From Methanobrevibacter sp. (GTDB lineage: Archaea > Methanobacteriota > Methanobacteria > Methanobacteriales > Methanobacteriaceae), in assembly GCF_015062985.1 (NCBI RefSeq), contig NZ_SUTI01000004.1, positions 71,273 through 135,272 of the forward strand: a DNA stretch of 64,000 nucleotides, read 5' to 3'. Position 1 is the first letter of the stretch. Each line of letters starts with the position of its first letter. A program made the position numbers and the translations under genes. Under the pieces are notes generated by a model. That model was not told the origin of the DNA. It worked only from the letters and a program-made list of their open reading frames with translations, and did not search any database. Of this stretch, positions 20,801 to 29,100 are shown in pieces.

Positions 20801-23800
20801 AGTAACGCTTGCAGTGTAGCTATCTTTCGCAGGCAAATTAGGAATTATTTTAATTATATTGCTATTATTAATTGTTTCAGTGTAAGTTTGGCCGTTTACG
20901 ATAATATTAACTGTACCGGTTGCATTTTCATTTAAGGTAACAGTAATTACCTCATCTTCACCTACATTGATGTCATTAGTGGAAATTGCCAAATTAGGAT
21001 TTTTAACATTCTCACTTGTTAATGCATATACCTTATCTGCAGAATTGACATATATCACACCATTTACATCCATGATAGGGGTTCCTACAATCTCATCACC
21101 AATTACAGCTTTCCATAAAATATCTCCATCACTATTAAATGCGTAGAATGTTTCTCCAGCCGCAAAGTATAGATTATTATCTTCACCTATTAAAATTCCG
21201 GATGTGACTTTCAAATCTGTGAATTTTGATTCAGTTCCATCAATTATGTCATAAACATATAAATCTCCGTTTGCATTGACAGAATACAATCCCATTTCAG
21301 GGTCAAGGAACAATTGATTTCCAACTCCTCCAGTTACTCTTGTAGACCATAATTGACTACCGTCATCATTTAATGCAACAATTGAATTTGATAAGAATGT
21401 GAAAATAACATTTCCACTACCTACAATTGAATTTCCACCATTGATGAATCCTGATTTAGAGGATTGAACGGTTCTTGATGAGATATCAACTATCTTAAAT
21501 GAATCATAACAAGGTACTGCAACCAAATCATCACTGATTATTGTAGGTGCTGCGGATGGAGCTGAACCTAATGGGATTAGAATTGGATTTCCACCATTTT
21601 CCCATATGTTATATGGAATAATAACCAGGTAAGATCCTCCTTGCTCCTCACCTGCAATGTATATGTTTCCATTGGCATCAACAATCGGTGCAAATAAACT
21701 GGATCCCTGATAAAGATTTGCATGACCATATCTTTGACCGGTAGTTTGGTTAATGAAATAAAGAGTGTCTTCGGATTTTGGTGAAATAACAACATCACGA
21801 CTGATAGCTATTCCTGAGAAATCCGCACCGGCATCGTCTGATATGTAACTCCATCTGAAATTACCGTTAGTGTCAAGGGAGAAAATTCCATCGCTTGTTG
21901 TAATGTAAATATTTCCTTCGCTGTCAATTGCCATATTTCCGCTAATCTCATCGACTGATGCAGACCATTTAATTTTTCCGTTGGTTGAAGTTTCATAAGT
22001 TGATTTACCGGTATGCTGTAAGTCTCCACCTTCATTTGCCCATTGAGGAGCATTCCAATCAGTTACCTCGAATGAAGCTGATTTTGTGATTGTTACATAA
22101 TTATTACCGGTGTATTTTACATTGATTGTATAGGTTCCAACAGGTAAATCCGAATAGGTTAATGTTACCAATCCTGAAGATGGAACATTTTTGGTCTCAG
22201 ACCGGATTCCAGTGATTGTCAATGTTCCTCCGGTTCTTGCAGGGAGTCTGATTTCTGCAACAGCATCCCTACCCAGTTTAATATCATTAACATCTATTGT
22301 GAAGTCAAGTTGGGCTTTAGCCACATTATATGTAGTATTAGCTGAAGCGTTTTTATAATTATTATCTCCAGGATAGTAAACTTCCACAAGCTTGTTGTTG
22401 CCTGCGCTTACTCCTGGAATTGTAACTGTTGTTCTTCCGCCATTTAACTCACCAGTAGCAGTTATTCCATCAATTGTTACGGTTACATTACCTGTAGTTG
22501 CAGTATTTGACCTTACATTAACGATTGTGTCTTGGCCATAAGTGATGTCTGCAACTGTAATAGTTAATGCAGGTGTTAATTTACCCACTTCAAATGAGAA
22601 TTCGTCTTCACTTGGCAAGTATTTTGCATCACCGCTGTAAACTGCCCTAACTACATAATCTCCTCTTTTGATTTTGCTGATTACATAGTTATCATTGACA
22701 TTAACTGTAGCTTGTTTAACCCCATTCACATATACATCAATAGTGCCTGTTGCATCATTCGGAACTGCAAATGAAAATACAACATCATTATTTACTACAA
22801 TGTCACCTGTTGATATTTCAATTGTTGAATTAAGTTTATTTACAACCAAACTGGCTGTTTTTAAGGTGGATAAGTAATTGTCATCACCAGTATAATTAGC
22901 CTCAACAGTATAATTGCCTGCTGCAAGATTTGAAACTGTAAATATGGCTTTTGAATTTGAAATTGCCTTTGTTTGAGTGACATTTCCAACTTTAAGTTTA
23001 ATGCTTCCAGTCACACCTGAATTTACGTTTACGACAATTCTTGCATTGCTTCCGACAGTAATGCTTGGAGCATCAATAGATATTTCAGGTGTTGATTTAG
23101 TGAATGTGAAGTTAATTGTTGTGCTGATACCATTGAAAGAACCAGTAAGAGAACCACCAGCCCTATCAGTTAATGTATAATCGGTAATAGCTATTCCATT
23201 ATTAACTGTAATCCTATTATCTGAACAAGTTCCATTTATAGCAGTTAATTCCAAATCGAAACTTGGCAAGTTTACCCCATCATAATTAGTTACATTTCCT
23301 TCATTATCAATTTGTGTAAATGCAAATTGAACTGGAACTGCATGATTAAGTTCAGCTTCATTGCTTAAAGCTGTCACATTCAATACTAACCAATAAGGTA
23401 CAGGATCCCATCCATTAGGTAATGCATTTGATATAGGGAATACTTTTAAAGCCGGTTTGGTAAGGTTTTCAACAGTATTTCCCCACCAGTTATTGCTGGC
23501 AGTCACTTTTTTAAGAGAAGACTCCACACCATTAATAAGAAGATTATTGTCATTTTCATAAGAATTATTAATAATAATTGAATCTCTGAGTACCAATGTG
23601 CCTGATGAAACATATATTACTGAGGAATATTTTCCTATATCTTTATTATTGATAAATTTACATGATTGAACCAGTGCATTGCTACTGTCTTCAATTTGTA
23701 TAGCAGACGCCCTATTTGTACCTGTATTATCAATAAATGTACAGTCAGTTATTGTTGCCTTATTCTTTTTAGTGTCAATACAACCAGAATGAAGAGTATT

Positions 23801-26029
23801 GCCAATGAAAGTTAAATTTTCAAGTTCCAATTTAATTGTTTTACTCTTATACATCAATAAAGCTTTATATAGTGTATAAGTAACTATATTATTTGTAAAT
23901 GTAGAAGATTTAAGGGTAATAGAATCGGCTCTAATTAGTGAACCATCATTGTTGTTTGTGAATTTTAAATTTTCACCTTCCAATATACCGTCGGCTTCAA
24001 TGTGAGCTTTATAACTGTTGCCATCAAAAACACATCCTTCAAATATCAGGAATCCTGAACTGGTCTGAGTAATCAGTCGGGTTTTGGAGCTTGATCCATA
24101 TTTACAATTTTTGAAAGTTACATTTACAAATTTCACATCCCCATTGGTAATATTAAATGCATTTCCTGTGACAGTTATTGCAGCATTATTTTCAGCTGCA
24201 ATAGTTAAATTATAGTTTATAACCAGACCGGTTTCTGCAAATGTTCCATCAATGATAACAATATTTTCAGTTGACCTTGCAAGCTCAATTGCTTTAGCTA
24301 ATGTCTTAACTGATTTGCTTCTGGTAAGTCCATTGTTTGCATCATTACCATTACTTTGTGAAACATAAATATATGTTCTTGCAATACCTGCAGAAACCTC
24401 ATTACTTTTACTGTTTGATATAGATGGAACCACATAAACTTTAGCAGTATTGCCTTTTCCAAGATTTAAATCAAAATCCCTGCTGGAAACAGTAGTATTA
24501 TACACTCCATTTACATAAACATCATAGTTAGATTTATCCAAAATATCAGCATCAAATGATGTAGGGTTTTTCAGTGCGGCATCAAGATGGAAAGTTACAA
24601 TTCCATTGACAGGATCATCTGCAGTGAGTTTAAGTTTTTGGAATACTAATGAATTATTATAATAATAATTGTCTCTAATTTCGGCAACTGAACCTGTTGC
24701 AACTCTAACATCCAAAACATCCCCAACACGGGTATGGTTGATGAATTGATTTCCAATAATTTTTACATCTGGAGAACCATAACTTAGACCACCATTGATA
24801 GCACAGATAGCAGTACCTATGGAAGCACTATTCTTAATAAATACAGAATTGTATACTTCAAGACCACCTTCATCCATGAGGGATATTGCTCCTCCACGAC
24901 CTGTACCACTGGTAGACAATTCGTCTAATCCCCAACATAGGTTTTCATTGTTTTCAAATAAACATTCTTCAATATGTATGTATGGTGCATGTAGGTATTT
25001 ACAGGCTCCAATAGCACCACCACCATTATTAGTAGTACAGTTGTTACCTATAAACCTAGTATTGTAAATCTGCAAATAACTATAAGTGTATAATGCACCA
25101 CCATTCCAACCTGCAAGATTATCTATAAAGTCGGAATCATATATAGTAGTATTAGCACCACCATGAGTATGTATTGCACCAGCCCACCAGAAAGCACTAT
25201 TCTTATAGAATGTACTGTTATTAACAACTAGTATACCACAGTTATTAATACAACCAGGTTCTGTTCTTGCATAGTTGCCTTCAAAGTAACAGTCATTTAC
25301 TTCCATAGATGCCAAAGTACATACTTTAGTAGGATCATCTTTAGGATTATAAACGCTTAGGCAACCAAAATCAGTTGTACAATTAATGAAAGTACAGTTT
25401 TCCACTATTGCCTTTCCTAATTTAATATGTAATATACTTGAATGACCTAAATTGGTACTGATATTAGTGAAATAACAATTTTTAAAGTAATTTGTTGAGT
25501 TTCCACCCATCACTAAAAATACGCCATCCGGTTGATAACTGGTACCAATCCATTTGAATGTTACATTTTCCATTGTTATTCCAATACCGGAACCGTCATT
25601 TACTTTCATAGCAGTGTAAGCAATTTTACCCGCATTAGGAGAAGTATCACCTATATAAGCCCCAGTATTTCCAATAATCTTTACATTATTATTGATTACT
25701 ATCTGATAGTTGGAATCACTAATGTCATCAGGATAATAATTTGTATTCTCTTTCAATTTCAGAGTATAATTCGCATCGCTTAAAGAACAATAATACTGCA
25801 AATCATTCCAATCATTAACGATTATCTCATCATTATTGTCTTTAAGTGGCGAATCATCACTTGATTCTAAATATTGATTTGAATTAACACTATCCAAATT
25901 TCCAATTAAATTACTGTCAGCGGCTTGAGTAATATTTGAATCATCCAAAGCAGCAGCTGAAATGTTACTTAATGAAAATAACAGTATCAATAGTGTTAAT
26001 GTTATTAAAAACATTTTATTTAATTTCAT
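17861..26029 (-). CDS. Adhesin-like protein 4: beta-helices, embedded beta-propeller and 16 Ig-like domains
   Basis: A 2722-residue secreted protein, the largest in the window. It has a signal peptide (1-27), two parallel beta-helix regions (about 70-480 and 550-860, the second starting YIYVSQSNGNDANNGL), then about four Ig-like domains. Residues about 1326-1676 are a PQQ/WD-like beta-propeller, recognisable from WANEGGDLQHTG, then repeated blades of the type DSEGNIYITTSDGIFSLDTN and DENNLYFAAGETFYAFNSDG. Twelve further Ig-like domains (87-residue period) follow to the end. Three consecutive ones are near-identical in DNA (see repeat). There is no C-terminal anchor. It starts at ATG with AAGGTTGG upstream and the MKLNKM start resembles adhesin 3. 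The propeller could bind a ligand or partner protein; nothing shows enzymatic activity. Confidence 0.85.
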   Translation of the reverse strand: MKLNKMFLITLTLLILLFSLSNISAAALDDSNITQAADSNLIGNLDSVNSNQYLESSDDSPLKDNNDEIIVNDWNDLQYYCSLSDANYTLKLKENTNYYPDDISDSNYQIVINNNVKIIGNTGAYIGDTSPNAGKIAYTAMKVNDGSGIGITMENVTFKWIGTSYQPDGVFLVMGGNSTNYFKNCYFTNISTNLGHSSILHIKLGKAIVENCTFINCTTDFGCLSVYNPKDDPTKVCTLASMEVNDCYFEGNYARTEPGCINNCGILVVNNSTFYKNSAFWWAGAIHTHGGANTTIYDSDFIDNLAGWNGGALYTYSYLQIYNTRFIGNNCTTNNGGGAIGACKYLHAPYIHIEECLFENNENLCWGLDELSTSGTGRGGAISLMDEGGLEVYNSVFIKNSASIGTAICAINGGLSYGSPDVKIIGNQFINHTRVGDVLDVRVATGSVAEIRDNYYYNNSLVFQKLKLTADDPVNGIVTFHLDAALKNPTSFDADILDKSNYDVYVNGVYNTTVSSRDFDLNLGKGNTAKVYVVPSISNSKSNEVSAGIARTYIYVSQSNGNDANNGLTRSKSVKTLAKAIELARSTENIVIIDGTFAETGLVINYNLTIAAENNAAITVTGNAFNITNGDVKFVNVTFKNCKYGSSSKTRLITQTSSGFLIFEGCVFDGNSYKAHIEADGILEGENLKFTNNNDGSLIRADSITLKSSTFTNNIVTYTLYKALLMYKSKTIKLELENLTFIGNTLHSGCIDTKKNKATITDCTFIDNTGTNRASAIQIEDSSNALVQSCKFINNKDIGKYSSVIYVSSGTLVLRDSIIINNSYENDNNLLINGVESSLKKVTASNNWWGNTVENLTKPALKVFPISNALPNGWDPVPYWLVLNVTALSNEAELNHAVPVQFAFTQIDNEGNVTNYDGVNLPSFDLELTAINGTCSDNRITVNNGIAITDYTLTDRAGGSLTGSFNGISTTINFTFTKSTPEISIDAPSITVGSNARIVVNVNSGVTGSIKLKVGNVTQTKAISNSKAIFTVSNLAAGNYTVEANYTGDDNYLSTLKTASLVVNKLNSTIEISTGDIVVNNDVVFSFAVPNDATGTIDVYVNGVKQATVNVNDNYVISKIKRGDYVVRAVYSGDAKYLPSEDEFSFEVGKLTPALTITVADITYGQDTIVNVRSNTATTGNVTVTIDGITATGELNGGRTTVTIPGVSAGNNKLVEVYYPGDNNYKNASANTTYNVAKAQLDFTIDVNDIKLGRDAVAEIRLPARTGGTLTITGIRSETKNVPSSGLVTLTYSDLPVGTYTINVKYTGNNYVTITKSASFEVTDWNAPQWANEGGDLQHTGKSTYETSTNGKIKWSASVDEISGNMAIDSEGNIYITTSDGIFSLDTNGNFRWSYISDDAGADFSGIAISRDVVISPKSEDTLYFINQTTGQRYGHANLYQGSSLFAPIVDANGNIYIAGEEQGGSYLVIIPYNIWENGGNPILIPLGSAPSAAPTIISDDLVAVPCYDSFKIVDISSRTVQSSKSGFINGGNSIVGSGNVIFTFLSNSIVALNDDGSQLWSTRVTGGVGNQLFLDPEMGLYSVNANGDLYVYDIIDGTESKFTDLKVTSGILIGEDNNLYFAAGETFYAFNSDGDILWKAVIGDEIVGTPIMDVNGVIYVNSADKVYALTSENVKNPNLAISTNDINVGEDEVITVTLNENATGTVNIIVNGQTYTETINNSNIIKIIPNLPAKDSYTASVTYSGDMRFSPSSASSQFSVDKISPYMNVTTKNIKYGQKAVFNVAVVSGATGTVSVSVGTKRGSATINNGKATINIAGLTRGDYSYNVTYNGDSTYLSESKIGTISVDKNTTSFTVTTATNIKVGDTAVFTISGLPSDASGVITVSVDDGLYSANVANGGATVSVAGLTYGSKTAIVSYSNDENYMADSKTVNFNVNKINPSFTIPLSNINVGDDAVFVITGPSDASGNITLAIDNETFSANVVNGNAQITVSDLTAGRKTATFTYSGDDKYLSREYNKIFAVNKVNPDLTLTFNDDVHVGDSVDFIVNLNPDATGTVTVTSDGRTGTVDVVNGKATVTIASFSYGDKSVEVSYSGDGKYNPKSTSSQFSVTKASSNIAVSAGNIKYEQTANIIVNIANDALGNVTITVDETPYSVKISSGRATLSVPGLKSGTHTVTATYGGDSKYLSESVSTTFKVTKHTLNIQASANDIMYGEDATVSVSVPSDVPGNIKFVVDGETYKSKITNGNAILSIPDLKSGNYDVAVSYAGNVKYNAVSTSVSFTVSKHDLNMGITAPDIHYDENATVSVSVPGDVPGNIKFVIGGTIYRVKVVSGSAVLSVPDLKEGTYEVTASYAGNVKYNAASVSTNFSVSKYDLYMNITALDIHYDENATVSVSVPGDVPGNIKFVIGGTIYRVKVVSGSAVLSVPDLKEGTYEVTASYAGNVKYKAASVSTSFSVSKYDLHMNITAPNVNYGDNATVSVSVPGDVPGNIKFVIGGSIYRVKVVSGSAVLSVPDLSEGTYEVTASYAGNVKYKAASVSTSFTVSKIPLDLTPIVSDIYYGENATISVNLPKDVPGNVRFIVDGTTYKVKIVSGKASISIPNLKAGVHNVTVTYAGNIKYAPSTATATFTVNKYSPGLTVTANNINQGSNALISVNIAKDAPGNVRITVDGVKYTVKIVSGKATLEIPGLAKGTYGVTVTYAGNVKYSSETATTSFKVN
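18405..19165 (-). repeat. Three near-identical 261-bp tandem repeats inside adhesin 4
   Basis: A block beginning ATTACCCGC recurs at 18431, 18692 and 18953, exactly 261 bases (87 codons) apart, with long runs of identity and few changes. Each copy encodes one Ig-like domain containing DVPGNIKFVIGG and YRVKVVSGSAVLSVPDL. Neighbouring Ig units are far more diverged, so these copies arose by recent duplication or gene conversion. Confidence 0.85.
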
Positions 26030-26072
26030 TTAACCAACCTTAATAAAACTTTAATTCGTTTCTATATATGTT

Positions 26073-26090
26073 GATAAATATATATAAAGT
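26073..26090 (-). promoter_or_regulatory. Candidate promoter of adhesin 4
   Basis: The minus strand carries ACTTTATATATATTTATC about 45-60 bases upstream of the ATG, a good archaeal TATA box that shares its ACTTTATA core with adhesin 3. It implies a leader of about 27 nt. Confidence 0.5.
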
Positions 26091-26109
26091 TATCAAATAA
26101 ACTTGAAAA

Positions 26110-26154
26110 AAATTTAAAAAAAGAGAATAAATAAAAGAGGATAATACTCTTTTA
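26110..26154 (-). terminator. Hairpin/T-run terminator of adhesin 5
   Basis: TAAAAGAG and CTCTTTTA form an 8-bp stem with a 7-base loop (26132-26154), directly after the stop at 26156, and the minus strand then runs into T-rich sequence. The arm sequence resembles the adhesin 3 terminator. Confidence 0.7.
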
Positions 26155-26155
26155 A

Positions 26156-29100
26156 TTATTTATTTACATTAAATGTGACGACTGAAGTGTAAGGCTTATA
26201 CTTTTCATCGCCGCTGTAGGTAACATCCAAAGCATATTGATTTACCTGCAAATTAGGAATCACAATAACTGCGTTTCCATCTTCTACCACACCGACATAA
26301 TCAGTTCCATTAATATTGATGGATACATTGCCTGTTGCATCATCTGATAAGGCAACATTGACTGTGACGTCATTACCCACTTTAACTGTACGTGCAGTTG
26401 CCTTCATTCTGACATTGTTCTTATTAACATTGAATGTTACAGGAGTTGATTTTGTCTTGTATTTGGCGTCTCCACTGTATTGAACGTCCAATGAATACTG
26501 ACCTGCAGGCAAATCTGGGATTATGATGCTTGCAATACCATTGGAAATTACACCGTAATAAGTGACACCATCAATAACAATAGAAACATTGCCTGTAGCA
26601 TCCTTGGATACCTCCACATTAACAGTGACATCATTGCCCACTTTAACTGTACGTGCGCTTGCCTTCAATGCTGAATTTTGCTTATTCACATTAAATGTGA
26701 CTACACAAGTTGAAGATTTGTACTTGTCATCACCACCGTACAATACATCCAACGCATATTGATTTATCGGTAAATCCGGAAGTATGATGCTTGCTGTTCC
26801 ATTGGATGCTACACCATAATAGGTGACACCATCAATTATAATAGAAACATTGCCTGTAGCATCCTTAGGCAATACTACGTTAACAGTGACATCATCACCC
26901 ACTCTTACTGTACGAGCTGTTGCTTTTATAGTGGATTTGTACTTGTTTACATTGAATGTAACGACATTGTATTTGTTTTTATATTTTTCATCACCGCTGT
27001 AAACAACTTCCAGGCAGTATTGGTCTGCAGGCAAGTCCGGAAGGACAATCACCGCATTTCCGTTTTCAATGGTTCCTGAATATTCAACACCATCAACAAA
27101 GATTGAAACAAAACCTGACGCATCCTTGGACACAGCAACGTTAACGATAACATCATCTCCAACGTGTACAGTGCATGCAGTCGCTTTAATGGATATGTAA
27201 TACTTGTTTACATTGAATGTAACCTGAGTAACATTGGCCAAGTATTTGTCATCACCGTTGTACACTAAATCCAATGTATATTTGTCTGCAGGCAGATTAG
27301 GAAGTGTGATGCTTGCAGTACCATTTGAAACAACACCTGAATACTCGACACCATCAATGACAATGAAAACATTTCCTGTTGCATCACTAGGTAAGTCAAC
27401 CTTTACAACAGCATTCTGATTAACCCTAACTGTACCTGCAGTCGCTTTAATGTTGGATTTGTACTTGTTTACATTGAATGTAACAACATTATATTTGTGT
27501 TTGTATTTTTCATCACCGCTATAGACAACCTCAAAGGAGTACTCTCCTGCAGGCAAATTAGGAATGATTATTACCGCATTACCGTTATCGATAGCTCCTG
27601 AATATTCAACACCATCAACAAAGATTGAAACAAAACCTGACGCATCCTTGGACACAGCAACGTTTACAATAACATCGTCTCCAACATGTACAGTGCGTGC
27701 AGTTGCCTTAATGGATATGTAATACTTGTTTACATTGAATGTAACCTGGGTAACATTGGCCAAGTATTTGTAATCACCATTATAAATCACATCAAAAGTG
27801 TATGAACCTGCTTGAGAAATTACAGGAAGTTCGATTACTGCATTACCGTTTTCCAAAATACCATAATATTCAGTTCCATTAACTGTAATGGAAACGTTTC
27901 CGGTTGCATCATCATTTAATACAACATATACACTAGCATTCTTATCCACTCTGACTGTAGCTGCAGATGCGGAAATGTTGGTATTGTATTTGCTTACGTT
28001 AAATGAAACCTGAGCAATATTATCTAGATATTTGTCATCACCGCCATAAATCACATCAAAGACATATGAACCTGCCGGTAAACTCGGAAGATTGATTGTG
28101 GCAGTTCCGCCGACAACATCAGCATAGTATTCATGCCCCTCAATCACTATTAAAACATTTCCTGTGGCATCGCCATCCAAAACAACATTAACAACCGCAT
28201 TCTCATCAACCTTGACGGAACGTGAGGAAGCTGAAATATTGGCCACATACTTGGTTACATTAAATGAAACTTGAGTCAAAGCATCCCAATAGTTATCATC
28301 ACCGCTGTAGAGCACATCAAAGACATAAGAGCCGTCAGGCAAATATGGAAGGTAAATTGTTGCACTTCCTTCGACTACATCGGCGAAATATTCCTCTTCA
28401 CCAATCATGATTGAAACTCTTCCGGTTGCATCATCATCTAAATCAACACTAACAGCAGGAGTCTCATCCACATAAATGTTATTGGCGGATGCTGATATAT
28501 TCACATCTGTTTTACAATCGTCATAAGCGAAAACTGTTAAATTTGAAGAAGATTTATAACCTACTGCATTGAATGTTGCGAATATGGTGTTATTTCCATG
28601 AATTAAAGGATTGGTGAATCTGGCAATTCCATTATTTATATTGACAGAAAAGTCCTCACCATTAAAATTGAATGTGACATTTCCATTTTTGACCAAATTT
28701 CCGTATTGGTCGATGACTGTAGCCATAATCTCGGCAACATGTCCATTTCTAATGACATTAAGATTAGTTATAGTGTTGATTTCATTAAGAATTGTGAATG
28801 CCTTGATACATGCTACCTGTGAATAGTATGTATGGGTTGCAAAAGTTCCATCCTGATAAAACAGATCACGCCAGTTGGTTCCGTCTATACTAAAATAAGA
28901 AATTTCAGGTTTATAGATCATTTTATTAAGTGAATAGCTTTCAGAAATCGGAAGTGAACTGACACCTCCGTTGCTTACCTTAAACTCAACTTCAAATTTG
29001 TCGCCTGAATTGACAGGTATCAGCTGACCCAAATCAATTGTATAATATCCCGGATTGGAAGTGCCGCTGGTAACTGCTTGAATAACCCCATTTACATAAA

